From Salinirubellus salinus (GTDB lineage Archaea > Halobacteriota > Halobacteria > Halobacteriales > Haloarculaceae): a DNA stretch of 64,000 nt. The DNA lies in the NCBI RefSeq assembly GCF_025231485.1, contig NZ_CP104003.1, positions 744,001 through 808,000 on the forward strand, written 5' to 3'. The notes beneath the pieces are model-generated. The model ran no database searches and had not been told where the DNA came from. It worked only from the letters and a program-made list of their open reading frames with translations. A program made the translations under genes and the position numbers. Of the stretch, positions 51,450 to 60,677 are shown piece after piece (position 1 is the stretch's first letter; each line of letters starts with the position of its first letter).

Positions 51450-52004
51450 TCATTCCCGCCTCGACGCCACGCTCTCGACTACGTACTCGGCGCTCCGAAG
51501 CTGCTCGGCCCGGTCGCGGGAGTCGCGGTCCCCGGTGAAGCCAGCCACCGTGTCCCAGTCCTCCGGTGCCGGGATGAGACAGAACGCGACCGAGGGGGCG
51601 TCCCCACCCGCCCCGATGTACGACCCGTCACCCGGTGGGTCGGCGTCGCCCTGGTCCAGCAGTCGTCCCATCGTCTCGACGGCCGAGTAGCCGAGGACGG
51701 CGACCGGGTGGCCGGCTTCGAGCCACGACACCACCTCGTCGGGGGGTGCAGTGGTGTCACTGGCGAGTAGGGTCACCGTGGCCTCCCCCGGGCTGCCCAC
51801 GAGCGTCACACCCGGCGGTAACTCGAGGTCGAACTCCGGGCCGACGTGGAGTGGCTCCTCGTGGAGATGCGGGTAGGGGACGGGCGTCTCGGTCGGGGTG
51901 TCGGTGGGCGTCCCGAGGAGGTCGGCGTCGGCGCTACACCCGGCGAGGCCGAGGCTGGAGACGAGCGCGGCGGTGCTGGAGAGCAGTCGGCGGCGGGACG
52001 GCAC
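51450..52004 (-). CDS. Tat-dependent lipoprotein inserted in the translation gene string
   Basis: 184 residues from GTG at 52004 (MPSRRRLLSSTAALVSSLGL), with lipobox LAGC (Cys23) and an acidic Thr/Pro tether. The domain DFELPPG... VTLVGSPGEATVTLLASDTT looks beta-rich, with VGYSAVETMGRLLDQGDADP in the middle. No family recognised. It is on the opposite strand between nop10 and the PAC2 gene, which are normally adjacent, so it is probably a later insertion. Confidence 0.78.
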   Translation of the reverse strand: MPSRRRLLSSTAALVSSLGLAGCSADADLLGTPTDTPTETPVPYPHLHEEPLHVGPEFDLELPPGVTLVGSPGEATVTLLASDTTAPPDEVVSWLEAGHPVAVLGYSAVETMGRLLDQGDADPPGDGSYIGAGGDAPSVAFCLIPAPEDWDTVAGFTGDRDSRDRAEQLRSAEYVVESVASRRE

Positions 52005-52124
52005 GGCGTCCAGTACTGGAGCGCCGTACAAGTGTCTTCTCGCCACCAGCACCGCACCGCGTGTCACGGTCGTGGCTTCGCCCGACCGAACCTGACTTGT
52101 GACGCCGGCGACTCGACACGGGGT

Positions 52125-52877
52125 ATGGACGAGTTCGACATCGAGGTCCACGCCGACCCCGAGCTGGACGACCCGGTGCTGGTGGAGGGGTTACCTGGCG
52201 TGGGCCACGTCGGGAAACTGGCGGCCGAACACCTGCTGGAGGAGTTCGACGGCGAACTGGTGCGACGGGTCTACTCCGAGCACTTCCCGCCACAGGTGAC
52301 CGTCGACGACGACGGCGTCACGACGCTCGCCTGCGCCGAGTTCCACCACGTGGAGGCGGGCGGGCGCGACCTGCTCGTCCTCAGCGGCGACCACCAGGCC
52401 GGTGACGGCGTGGGCCACTACCGGCTGACGGAGTGCTTCCTCGACGTGGCCGGGTCGTTCGGCGTCGAGCGCGCGTTCGCGCTGGGTGGTGTGCCGACTG
52501 GCGAACTCATCGAGGAGTACGCCGTCCTCGGGGCGGCCACCGACGCCGCGAACGTCGAGACGCTCGGCGAGGCGGGTGTCGAGTTCCGCGAGGACGAACC
52601 CGCCGGCGGCATCGTCGGCGTCTCCGGCCTCCTGCTCGGCCTCGGCGAGCGCCGGGACCTCCCGGTCGCCTGCCTGATGGGCGAGACCTCGGGCTACCTC
52701 GTCGACCCCAAGTCCGCACGCGCCGTCCTCGAGGTACTGCAGGAGCTGCTCGGGTTCGACGTGGACTACGCGACGCTGGAAGAGCGCGCCGAGGAGATGG
52801 AGGAGGTCGTGAAGAAGATCCAGGAGATGGAGCAGGGTCCGACGCCGACCGACGAGGACCTGCGCTACATCGGCTAG
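52125..52877 (+). CDS. PAC2-family proteasome assembly chaperone-like protein
   Basis: 250 residues from ATG at 52125. The PAC2 signatures are VLVEGLPGVGHVGKLAAEHLL near the N-terminus, a LVLSGDHQAGDGVGHYRLTE block and the GGVPTGEL and GSGFLLG-like glycine segment IVGVSGLLLGLGE. The C-terminal 45 residues (YATLEERAEEMEEVVKKIQE) form a coiled coil. Archaeal PAC2 proteins usually follow the rpl44e-rps27e-aIF2a-nop10 string, supporting the assignment. Possible roles are proteasome assembly or RNA metabolism. Confidence 0.88.
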   Translation: MDEFDIEVHADPELDDPVLVEGLPGVGHVGKLAAEHLLEEFDGELVRRVYSEHFPPQVTVDDDGVTTLACAEFHHVEAGGRDLLVLSGDHQAGDGVGHYRLTECFLDVAGSFGVERAFALGGVPTGELIEEYAVLGAATDAANVETLGEAGVEFREDEPAGGIVGVSGLLLGLGERRDLPVACLMGETSGYLVDPKSARAVLEVLQELLGFDVDYATLEERAEEMEEVVKKIQEMEQGPTPTDEDLRYIG

Positions 52878-53030
52878 CGACCGAGCAACACGCCCGTCGC
52901 GGTCCCCGTTCGGCGGGGCGCGAGGGTGACCGATGGGGCCGGCGTCACCCCCGAGTATCCGCGGGCCCACCGGTCACGACCGTCCGGCCGCTGGCGACGG
53001 ATTCTTGAACTCCGCTGTCCAATTGACGGT

Positions 53031-53636
53031 GTGCTCACGGAGGCGCTGACTGGACTGCCCGGCTGGCTGACGTGGGGGTTCGGCATCGGTATCGCCCTGA
53101 GCCTCGGCGCTGCCTGCCTGTTCTACGTGGGCGACCGGCTCTTCCCCTCGGTCCAGACCGGTGGGGCGTCACACTCCGGGGACGCCCGCCGCGTGACCGA
53201 GATCCGCCAGTACCTCGACGCCATCGGCGAGCGGTACGCCGAGGGCATCCCCATCGAGGGCCACACGGTCGAGTTCTACCTCCCGGAGCGGGACGTGGCC
53301 ATCACGTTCGACGCGCGGGCGTTCTACGCCCTCGAGCGGTCCGCGACCCACGCAGTCCTCGTCGAACACGAGATGCCGGGGATGTCGCTGGGCTCCCGAC
53401 TCCCGTTCGAGACACCAGAGGTGGAGTTCGAGACGCCAGCCGAGCCGGACGAGCGAGACACCGTCGAGGGGGCGTACGCAGTCCTCGGGCTCCCGTCGGG
53501 TGCCAGCGAGGGGGAGGTCCGGCGTGCGTACCGCGAGAAGGTGAAGGAGGTCCACCCGGACCACGGGGGGTCACACGCCGAGTTCAAGCAGGTCCAGGAG
53601 GCCTACGCCGCCGCGAGCGGCCGGGGTGAGGCCTGA
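53031..53636 (+). CDS. Membrane-anchored DnaJ-domain protein
   Basis: 201 residues from GTG at 53031, supported by TATA-like ATTCTTGA about 30 nt upstream. One N-terminal membrane helix (TWGFGIGIALSLGAACLFYV) holds a 100-residue soluble region, and the C-terminal 65 residues are a J domain (YAVLGLPSGASEGEVRRAYREKVKEVHPDHGG) with the HPD motif intact. It probably recruits DnaK (Hsp70) to the membrane. Stop codon shares one base with the next gene's ATG (TGATG). Confidence 0.88.
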   Translation: MLTEALTGLPGWLTWGFGIGIALSLGAACLFYVGDRLFPSVQTGGASHSGDARRVTEIRQYLDAIGERYAEGIPIEGHTVEFYLPERDVAITFDARAFYALERSATHAVLVEHEMPGMSLGSRLPFETPEVEFETPAEPDERDTVEGAYAVLGLPSGASEGEVRRAYREKVKEVHPDHGGSHAEFKQVQEAYAAASGRGEA

Positions 53637-53848
53637 TGGCGCGCGTCCCCATCACCGAGACCGTCCTCGACCAGCTCCGGGACGTCATCGCCGCGGAGAG
53701 CATCCAGGACCCCATCGCACGCTACGACGTGCAGGCCGTGGCTTTCGACCGGGAACACGACGAACTCGTGGAGTTCATCGCGAGCGCAGACGCCTCGACC
53801 TACTTCGAAGCCGTCTCGAAGGTCACGGACGTCAGCACGCGTTCCTGA
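53636..53848 (+). CDS. Small acidic protein coupled to the DnaJ gene
   Basis: 70 residues, overlapping the DnaJ stop by one nucleotide, so translationally coupled. Sequence ITETVLDQLRDVIAAESIQDP followed by YDVQAVAFDREHDELVEFIASADAS reads as helix-strand-helix. No known family. Coupling to a J-domain protein hints at a shared role, perhaps as an accessory subunit (inference). Confidence 0.68.
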   Translation: MARVPITETVLDQLRDVIAAESIQDPIARYDVQAVAFDREHDELVEFIASADASTYFEAVSKVTDVSTRS

Positions 53849-53918
53849 GTCGGCGACACGCTCCCGGAGGTCGACCCAGTGTCCGAGCGAGCGCAGCCGG
53901 CGAGAACCGTGTGGGGAC

Positions 53919-54692
53919 TCAGAGGTCGTCGACTTCGTACGCCAGCCCCGCGTCCCTGAGCGCGTCCGTCACCCGTCCCGCCGCGTCGGTCGTCGTCACC
54001 ACGACGACGTCCACGCCGCGACCCGCGGCGTCGGCCGCGACGGCACCCGCCGCGAACTGGACGTCGACGTCGACACCGGACTCCCGACAGACGACGACGG
54101 CCTCCACACCGGCGGTGGCCACGAGTCCAGCCCGTTCTGCCGCCGCGGCGAGGCGGTCACTCGCGGGGGTGACGCCGGTCCGGACCGGCGGGACCTGGAA
54201 CACGGTGACGTCGCCGGCCTCCATCTCGATGACGCCCTCGAACCCGGTGACGCCGACCACGTCGCCGGCCTCGGCGGCGGTCGTGGCGACGCCCGTGGCG
54301 GGACCGGTCGTGCCGGGCGTGGCGTGGAGGAGGCCCTCCTCGACGGAGAGGCTCACGGCCTCGCCCTCGGCGACGGGGGCGGCGGCGATGGCGGCGTCCT
54401 CCTGCATCGACCCGAGGACGTCCTCGGTGACGTGGTCGGCGAAGCGGCGCACGTCCGCGGCCTGCTGGAACAGCCAGTCGACGCCCTGTTTCGTCACCCG
54501 GTAGCGCGAGCGGGCCTCCTTGTCGACGTACCCCTCCTCGACGAGTTCGCGGATGTACTCGCTGACCGCCTGCGAGGTGACCCCGACGGCGTCGGCTATC
54601 TCGGTCTGGTTGACCGCCGGCTGCCGGTCCGCGATCTCGACGAGCACCCGGAACTTCGTCGCGGACCGCTTCCTGTCGAGGACCTCGACCAT
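53919..54692 (-). CDS. Winged-helix regulator with large C-terminal sensor domain
   Basis: 257 residues from ATG at 54692. HTH region FRVLVEIADRQPAVNQTEIADAVGVTSQAVSEYIRELVEEGYVDK and a following wing (SRYRVTKQGVDWLFQQA) form a MarR/DUF7839-type domain. The following DVRRFADHVTEDVLGSMQEDAA helical stretch leads to a 140-residue domain rich in Ala, Gly and Val that may bind a ligand. It shares a single TATA-like box with the divergent phosphoesterase gene, suggesting it may regulate that gene and itself. Confidence 0.83.
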   Translation of the reverse strand: MVEVLDRKRSATKFRVLVEIADRQPAVNQTEIADAVGVTSQAVSEYIRELVEEGYVDKEARSRYRVTKQGVDWLFQQAADVRRFADHVTEDVLGSMQEDAAIAAAPVAEGEAVSLSVEEGLLHATPGTTGPATGVATTAAEAGDVVGVTGFEGVIEMEAGDVTVFQVPPVRTGVTPASDRLAAAAERAGLVATAGVEAVVVCRESGVDVDVQFAAGAVAADAAGRGVDVVVVTTTDAAGRVTDALRDAGLAYEVDDL

Positions 54693-54717
54693 TGGCGACA
54701 CCGACGTGGGGGAGCGG

Positions 54718-54725
54718 CTTAAATC
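54718..54725. promoter_or_regulatory. Single TATA-like box shared by two divergent genes
   Basis: CTTAAATC (minus strand GATTTAAG). It lies about 27 nt from the regulator ATG at 54692 and about 26 nt from the phosphoesterase GTG at 54747. It is the only AT-rich element in the 54-bp gap, so both genes appear to use it. Confidence 0.6.
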
Positions 54726-54746
54726 GGGCGTCCGAGCCCTCCCGTC

Positions 54747-55493
54747 GTGAGTCGTCCCGACACCGATTTCCGGCCCCGCCGAGTACGGAGGGCCGTGTCG
54801 CTCACCGACTCGCTAGCGTTCGACGACCGGGCCGTCTACCTCCCCGGGGAGTCGACGCTGGTCTGTGCGGACCTCCACCTGGGGCGCGCGGCCGCCTCCG
54901 ACGTGCAGAGCGACCTCGGCGAGCACGACGACCTGACCGCCAGGTTCGGCCGCCTCGTAGAGCGGTTCGACCCCGAGGAGGTGGTCGTCGCGGGCGACCT
55001 GCTCCACTCGTTCGCCTCGCTCCCACGGGGGGTGACCGAGACGCTCCAGCGACTCGAGCGGAGCGCCCGCGAGGCGGGCGCTCGCATGGTCGTCACCCCC
55101 GGCAACCACGACACGATGCTCTCGGGGCTCTGGAACGGGCCGTCGGAGACCGAGTACCGGGTGGGCGAGTGGGTTGTGTGTCACGGCCACGAGGCACCCG
55201 AACTCGACGCCGAGCGCTACCTCGTCGGGCACGACCACCCGACGCTGGAGGTCGAGGGCCAGCGTCACCCCTGTTACCTCTACGGGGAGGACATCTACCG
55301 GGGCAGCGACGTGCTGATGCTCCCGTGTTTCACGCGACTGGCGGCCGGCGTCGTCGTCAATCGCATGCGAGCCGCGGAGTTCCAGTCGCCGCTCGTGACG
55401 GACACCGACCTGCTCCGGCCGCTGGTGCGTGACGAGGGGGCCGGCGAGACGCTGCCGTTCCCGCCGCTCGGGGAGTTCCGCCGACTGCTATAG
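54747..55493 (+). CDS. Metallophosphoesterase
   Basis: 248 residues from GTG at 54747, placed by the shared TATA-like box. Calcineurin-type motifs are present in order: VCADLHLGRA (DxH), VVAGDLLHS (GDxxH-like), MVVTPGNHDTM (GNHD) and VGHDHPTLE (GHxH). The Archaeal family acts on phosphodiesters or 2',3'-cyclic nucleotides; I cannot pick a substrate. A 35-residue extension before the first motif is longer than usual. Confidence 0.9.
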   Translation: MSRPDTDFRPRRVRRAVSLTDSLAFDDRAVYLPGESTLVCADLHLGRAAASDVQSDLGEHDDLTARFGRLVERFDPEEVVVAGDLLHSFASLPRGVTETLQRLERSAREAGARMVVTPGNHDTMLSGLWNGPSETEYRVGEWVVCHGHEAPELDAERYLVGHDHPTLEVEGQRHPCYLYGEDIYRGSDVLMLPCFTRLAAGVVVNRMRAAEFQSPLVTDTDLLRPLVRDEGAGETLPFPPLGEFRRLL

Positions 55494-55495
55494 CC

Positions 55496-56788
55496 TCAGA
55501 TGCCGAGGTCGACCAGCGCGACCTCGGCGGCGTTCCGCCCGGAGTAGAGCGCGCCGTGGATGGACGACCAGCGCGTGTAGTCACCGGCGAGGTAGACCTG
55601 TCCGCCCGGTGCGCCGAGGTCGGGTAGCGAGTCCCGGAACCCCGGCGGCTGGGCGAACTGCGCGAACTCGACACGGTCGGTGTGGAGCAACTCTAGCGCG
55701 TCGAACCGGTGTTCGGGGTACCACGACCGGAGGGCCGCGTCCACCTCCGCGGCGAGGTCGCCGTCGGTCTCCCGGAACAGTTCGGCCTCGGAACGGCCAC
55801 GCCCGTCGGTGCGACCCACGAACGTCGCCGAGAGCAACTGGCGGTCGTCGGGGGCGTACTCGGGCGCGACGGTCGACATCGGTGCCACGGTGTTGGGCCC
55901 CTCGTCCTCGGCGTTCAGGAGGATGCGGTCGCCCGTGTCGAGTCGCCGGTGGCGGGCGACGGCGAAGTGCTGGGTGATGCACCCGCGCGTCTCCGTGGGG
56001 GTCTCGACGCCCGTCAGCCGTCCAGCCTCCTTCGGGTCCGTGGCGACGACGACCGCTCGGGGCGAGAACGTCTCGTTCGCGGTCTCGACGGTCGGCCCGT
56101 CGCCGTCGAGCGACTCCACGGTCGCGCCCGTCTCGATGGTGGCGCCCGCGGCTCGCGCACTCTCGGCCAACTGCTTCGGGATGGCACCCATCCCGTCGGC
56201 GGGGACCGCGATGTCTCCCTCGGTGAGCATCCGGAACGTGTACTCGAAGACGGCGGAGGAGGACCCGAGCGCACGGTCCAGCGTGATGCCGCCGTAGAAC
56301 GGCTCGGCGAAGTTCTCGACGAACTTCCGCGAGAACCCGTGGTCGTCGAGATACTGCCGGATTGAGGTGTCGGGCGCGCCGAAGATGTCGTCCTCGTCCC
56401 GGCCGGAGACGCGCTGTCGGAGCAGCAGCAGGCGGAGCTTGTCGAGGAGCGAGACGTCGCCGTTCAACAGGCTCGTGAGCAACATCCCCGGCCGCTTGAG
56501 CGGGTCGACGAACGTGGAGCGACTGCCGGGGCGGGCGATGGTCGCGCCGGGCGAGAAGTACCGCAGGTCGAGCGCGTCGAGGTCCAGTTCGCCCCGGACG
56601 GCCGGGTACTCCGCGAACAGGACCTGGAACCCTCGGTCGAACGTGTACCCGTCCTGGTGGTGGCTCCGGACCCGGCCGCCGACCTCGTCGTTCTCCTCGA
56701 GGACCAGCACGTCGGCGCCTGCCTGTGCCATCCGACGGGCGGCGACGAGTCCCGCGAGCCCGGCCCCGACGACTACGACCTCTGTCAT
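55496..56788 (-). CDS. FAD-dependent amine/phytoene-type oxidoreductase
   Basis: 430 residues. The N-terminal Rossmann motif is VVVVGAGLAGLVAARRMAQAG (GxGxxG) followed by VLVLEENDEVGGRVRS, and the C-terminal FAD-contacting motif is GQVYLAGDYTRWSSIHGALYSGRNAAE. This is the protoporphyrinogen oxidase/phytoene desaturase/monoamine oxidase superfamily. Length is normal. In haloarchaea such proteins can act on carotenoid or porphyrin precursors; the substrate is not decided. It ends 3 nt after the phosphoesterase. Confidence 0.88.
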   Translation of the reverse strand: MTEVVVVGAGLAGLVAARRMAQAGADVLVLEENDEVGGRVRSHHQDGYTFDRGFQVLFAEYPAVRGELDLDALDLRYFSPGATIARPGSRSTFVDPLKRPGMLLTSLLNGDVSLLDKLRLLLLRQRVSGRDEDDIFGAPDTSIRQYLDDHGFSRKFVENFAEPFYGGITLDRALGSSSAVFEYTFRMLTEGDIAVPADGMGAIPKQLAESARAAGATIETGATVESLDGDGPTVETANETFSPRAVVVATDPKEAGRLTGVETPTETRGCITQHFAVARHRRLDTGDRILLNAEDEGPNTVAPMSTVAPEYAPDDRQLLSATFVGRTDGRGRSEAELFRETDGDLAAEVDAALRSWYPEHRFDALELLHTDRVEFAQFAQPPGFRDSLPDLGAPGGQVYLAGDYTRWSSIHGALYSGRNAAEVALVDLGI

Positions 56789-56899
56789 TGGTCTCCGTTG
56801 AACGTTCGGTGAGAAAACGCTACCGAGAGACGCAAGCCCTGCTCCGGTCCGTCGTGCCCCGAACGACGGTTCTTAGTCCGCCCCGCCCGGAGTTCCGCT

Positions 56900-58090
56900 A
56901 TGGAGACGACAGCGGCGTTCATCGGCCTCTCGTGTGTCGACTGCGACGCCTCGTTCGACGCGAGCGAGGCCACCCACCGGTGTCCCGACTGTGGCGGCAT
57001 CCTCGACCCGACGTACGACTACGACGCCGTCGACGTGACCCGCGAGGAACTCGCCTCGCGCCGCGGCGGTCAGTTCCGCTTCGAGGAACTCCTCCCGTTC
57101 GGCCGCGACGTGGCCGTCACGATGTACGAGGGCGACACCCCGCTCGTCCCCGCGCCTCGACTCGCCGAGGAACTCGGCGTCGCCGAGGTCTACGTCAAGG
57201 ACGAGGGGCGAAACCCCACCGGGTCGTTCAAGGACCGGGGGCAGGCCCTCGCCGTCACCGCCGCCGTCCAGCACGGCGCCGAGGACGTGGCGCTCGCCTC
57301 GGCCGGGAACGCGGGGCAGGCCGCGGCCGCCTACGCCGCCCGTGCTGGCCTCGACTCGCACGTCTTCCTCCCCTCTCGCGCCTCGTTCGTCAACAAGGCC
57401 ATGGTCAACGTCCACGGCGGCGAGATGAAGATCGTCGAGGGGCGCATCGACGACGCGGGCGAGGCCTACGAGGCTGCGATGGACGACAACCCGGCGTGGT
57501 ACTCGCTCCAGACGTTCGTCACCCCGTACCGCCACGAGGGCAAGAAGACGATGTACTACGAGATCGCCGAGCAACTCGACTGGGAGACGCCGGACCACGT
57601 CGTCTACCCGACCGGCGGTGGTGTCGGACTCGTGGGGATGTACAAGGCCGCCCGCGAGTTCGCGGACCTCGGGTTCACCGAGGGGACGCCCGCGTTCTGG
57701 GCCGCGCAGGCCGAGGGCTGTGCCCCCATCGCGAAGGCGTTCGAGGAAGGCAGGGACGTCCACGAGGCGTGGGAGGTGCCCGACACCATCTGTGGCGGCA
57801 TCGAGATCCCCGACCCCGGCGCGAGTCCGTGGATACTCGAGGCCCTCCGGGAGTCCGACGGCGGTGCCGTCGCCACCAGCGACGAGGAGATAATGTCCTC
57901 CACCGTGACCGTCGCACAGAACGAGGGGCTGGAGATGGGCGTCACCTGCTCCGCCGCCGCCTCGGGCGCGTGGCAACTCGCCCAAGAGGACCGGTTCGAC
58001 GAGGACGACACGGTCGTCCTGCTGAACACCGCGACGGGGAACAAGGACGCCGACGTCGCGCGGAGCCACCTGATGAGCAAGGGGCTCTGA
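56900..58090 (+). CDS. thrC: Threonine synthase
   Basis: 396 residues from ATG at 56900, with TATA-like GTTCTTAG about 25 nt upstream. An N-terminal zinc-ribbon (SCVDC ... RCPDCGG) is typical of archaeal thrC. The PLP lysine is Lys111 in NPTGSFKDRGQ, and the phosphate-binding TGGGVGLVGMYKA loop is present. It converts O-phosphohomoserine to threonine. Its strand neighbours are unrelated, so no threonine operon is visible. Confidence 0.95.
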   Translation: METTAAFIGLSCVDCDASFDASEATHRCPDCGGILDPTYDYDAVDVTREELASRRGGQFRFEELLPFGRDVAVTMYEGDTPLVPAPRLAEELGVAEVYVKDEGRNPTGSFKDRGQALAVTAAVQHGAEDVALASAGNAGQAAAAYAARAGLDSHVFLPSRASFVNKAMVNVHGGEMKIVEGRIDDAGEAYEAAMDDNPAWYSLQTFVTPYRHEGKKTMYYEIAEQLDWETPDHVVYPTGGGVGLVGMYKAAREFADLGFTEGTPAFWAAQAEGCAPIAKAFEEGRDVHEAWEVPDTICGGIEIPDPGASPWILEALRESDGGAVATSDEEIMSSTVTVAQNEGLEMGVTCSAAASGAWQLAQEDRFDEDDTVVLLNTATGNKDADVARSHLMSKGL

Positions 58091-58410
58091 GGACCGCGTT
58101 CCCCTCTTCGGGTGCGCTCCCTGCCCTCGCGGACGCGAACTTCGTGGCAGCACGGTCTTCGTGGAGGTACTCGCGGCCAGCGGGCGGCAGGAACCGAAGA
58201 CGGCTCTGTCGGAGCCTCCCACGGCGATGCATACGTCGTGCTGCGGACAGAGGGCGTCTCCAGCACGAGTAGTGAGCGTGTCGGTCTAGGGACTGGTCGA
58301 GTCGACCCCATGATTGGACTCTGGTAGGCGTCGTAGTCCGGCGTAGATGGTCGAGGAACGTGTTCTCGGTACCAACGGGTCTGGGACAGTCCGACCTCGC
58401 TCCCGGTATC
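58091..58410. other. Gap of about 320 nt without a supported gene
   Basis: Between thrC and the convergent permease gene. The longest plus frame (71 codons, 58112-58327) lacks acidic bias and homology-like motifs. No tRNA-like sequence or strong inverted repeat is visible; it may simply be 3' untranslated sequence. Confidence 0.5.
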
Positions 58411-60672
58411 TCAGTCACCAAACAGTCGCTCGAACACGCCCCGCTCGCGAGCGCGCTCGGCCATCACTACCGAGCAGTCGATGTCGTCGACCACGTCCAG
58501 TACGACCGCGCCCCGAGCGAGCCGCGAGAGGAGCCCTCGCTCCGTCGCTCCGACGAGCACCATCGTGTGGTCGGCCGCAGCCCGCTCGATGGCCGCCTCG
58601 ACGTCACCCGTCTCGACCCGGAGTGTGGCGTCCGAGAGGTCGTGCGAGTCGGCCCACTGCTCGAGGAACGTCTCGCCCGCACGTTGCTCGTCCGCGACGT
58701 GGAGTAGCGTCACCTCGGCGTCGTGCCCCGCCTGGAGCAACTGAGCGAGCTCCGCCGAGAGGTCGGAGTCGGGGCCGCCGGCGGTCGGCACGAGCAGTCG
58801 ATCGGGGTCGAACCCACGGCCTCTCAACACCACGACGTCACATGGCAGGTCGTTGGCGAGGTCGTCGAACGCGCTCTCGGCTCGGCCCGGTGACCCGTGC
58901 ACATCCTCGCCCCAGCCCATCACCACGAGGTCGGCCTCGTGGTCGCGAGCCGCGTCGAACACCGCCTCGAAGCGTCGGTGTGAGAAGATTGTGTGGGTCT
59001 CGACCTCGACGCCGAACGTCTGTCCGTCCTGCACGGCGGCGTCGAGCGTCTCGTGATAGGCCTCGTCGAACGCCTCGGCGTGATCGGCAGCGTACTGGAG
59101 GGCGGTCTGTGCTGGCGCGGTGACGACGTGTACGGCGTCGACGGTACCGCCACGCTGTCTGGCGATGGCGCTCGCGAACGAGACGAGGTCTCGCTCGCTG
59201 TCCGGGTTCGACAGGGGCACCATCACCCGGTAGGCGCTCTCGTCGGGCTGGACGGTCTCGGCGGCCGAGACCGCCGCCGCCGGCATCTCGTCCGAACGAG
59301 AGAGGACGTACTGACTCAGGACGCCGGTCTTCTCGGCTTGCCCGCGGGCGTAGAGGAGGTACCACGCGAGTCCGCCGACCACGAACACCAGCGAGAGCGC
59401 GATCTCGACCCTGTCCATGAACCCGATGAGCCCGAACGACGTGACCGCACCGACGATGGGGACGACGGGGTAGAGTGGTACCTCGAACTCCGGCTGGTAG
59501 TCCGGGGTGTCGGCCTCACGCATCACGACGAGGGCGACGTTGAGCAGCCCGTACACGATGAGGTGGAGGACGCTCCCGGCCTTGGCGAGCACCTCCACGT
59601 CACCGATGCCGATGAACAGCAGGATGAGCCCGCCGGTGACGGCGATGCTCCGGTAAGGGGTGGCGAAGTTCGGGTGGATGGCGTTGAGTCTGTCCGAGAC
59701 GAGCCTGTCGCGCCCCATCGCGAAGTTGATGCGCGAGGAGGCGAGGATGGAGGCGTTCGCCGAGGACGCGGTCGCCAGCAGGCCGGCGAAGGTCAACAGC
59801 CCCACCCCGACTGCCGCGAGACCCACGGTCCCGAAGACGATCTCGGCGACGTCGAGGACGGGCGTCGTGGTGACCTCCGGGACGAGCTGGTGCCAGTCGA
59901 CGACCCCCATCAGCACCACCATGATGAGGGCGTACATGACGGTGACGACGAGGACGCTCCCGACGACCGCGAGCGGGAGGTTCCGGCCGGGGTTCTTCAG
60001 CTCCTCGGCGACGGTGGTAATCTTCGCGAAGCCGAGGAACGAGACGAACACGAGCCCGGTCGCGGGCAGCACGGCCGCGGCGCCGCCCGTCTCCGCGGGG
60101 AAGAACGGTCGTAGCGTCGCCACGTCCGCCCGGAGGAACCCGAGGACGGAGAAGACCGTGAGGATGCCCACGAGGAGGGTCACGATGACCACCTGCACGC
60201 TCCCGGTCTCCTTCGCGCCGACGTAGTTGACGCCGACGAACGCCAGCCCGGCCAGCAGCGCACCGACCTGATACTCCGAGAGCCCGAAGCCGCCGACCGC
60301 GACGGCCGGCAGCGGCAGGAACGTCGCGAGGTACTCTCCGAACCCGAGCGTGTAGAACGCCGACGCGAACGCCAGCCCCATCCAGTTCCCCCACCCGGCG
60401 ACGGAGCCGAACAGCGGGCCGAGCGCGTGGTTGACGTAGTAGTAGCTCCCACCGGCCTTCGGCATCGCCGTCCCGAGTTCCGAGGCCGATAACGCGGTGA
60501 ACAGTGAGATGACGCCCCCGACGACGAACGAGAGCGCGACTGCCGGCCCGGCCGCAGCCGCGGCCTGCCCCGGCAACACGAAGATGCCGGCACCGATCAT
60601 CGTGCCGACCCCGATGGTCAGCGCCGAGAGCAGGCCGAGGTCCTTCGCCAGCTCTTCGTCGTTCGCAGTCAT
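58411..60672 (-). CDS. APC-family amino-acid permease with two C-terminal USP domains
   Basis: 753 residues. Twelve-helix APC (LeuT-fold) transporter starting LLSALTIGVGTMIGAGIFVLPG, with the GxGxxAGTGIF-type unwound helix 1, then ASSANASILASSRINFAMGRDR. From about residue 470, two universal stress (USP) domains follow; the second keeps the ATP-binding pattern LVGATERGLLSRLARGAVVLDV. It probably imports amino acids or cationic solutes, with the USP domains sensing nucleotide. It follows the USP gene by 5 nt in an operon with the Lrp-RCK regulator, and is paralogous to the permease at 62493. Confidence 0.93.
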   Translation of the reverse strand: MTANDEELAKDLGLLSALTIGVGTMIGAGIFVLPGQAAAAAGPAVALSFVVGGVISLFTALSASELGTAMPKAGGSYYYVNHALGPLFGSVAGWGNWMGLAFASAFYTLGFGEYLATFLPLPAVAVGGFGLSEYQVGALLAGLAFVGVNYVGAKETGSVQVVIVTLLVGILTVFSVLGFLRADVATLRPFFPAETGGAAAVLPATGLVFVSFLGFAKITTVAEELKNPGRNLPLAVVGSVLVVTVMYALIMVVLMGVVDWHQLVPEVTTTPVLDVAEIVFGTVGLAAVGVGLLTFAGLLATASSANASILASSRINFAMGRDRLVSDRLNAIHPNFATPYRSIAVTGGLILLFIGIGDVEVLAKAGSVLHLIVYGLLNVALVVMREADTPDYQPEFEVPLYPVVPIVGAVTSFGLIGFMDRVEIALSLVFVVGGLAWYLLYARGQAEKTGVLSQYVLSRSDEMPAAAVSAAETVQPDESAYRVMVPLSNPDSERDLVSFASAIARQRGGTVDAVHVVTAPAQTALQYAADHAEAFDEAYHETLDAAVQDGQTFGVEVETHTIFSHRRFEAVFDAARDHEADLVVMGWGEDVHGSPGRAESAFDDLANDLPCDVVVLRGRGFDPDRLLVPTAGGPDSDLSAELAQLLQAGHDAEVTLLHVADEQRAGETFLEQWADSHDLSDATLRVETGDVEAAIERAAADHTMVLVGATERGLLSRLARGAVVLDVVDDIDCSVVMAERARERGVFERLFGD

Positions 60673-60677
60673 GCTCC

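Noticed and set aside
58112-58327. 71-codon frame in the thrC-permease gap
   Set aside because: Basic/Ser-rich composition unlike haloarchaeal proteins, no TATA-like box at a matching distance, and no motif. Treated as noncoding.
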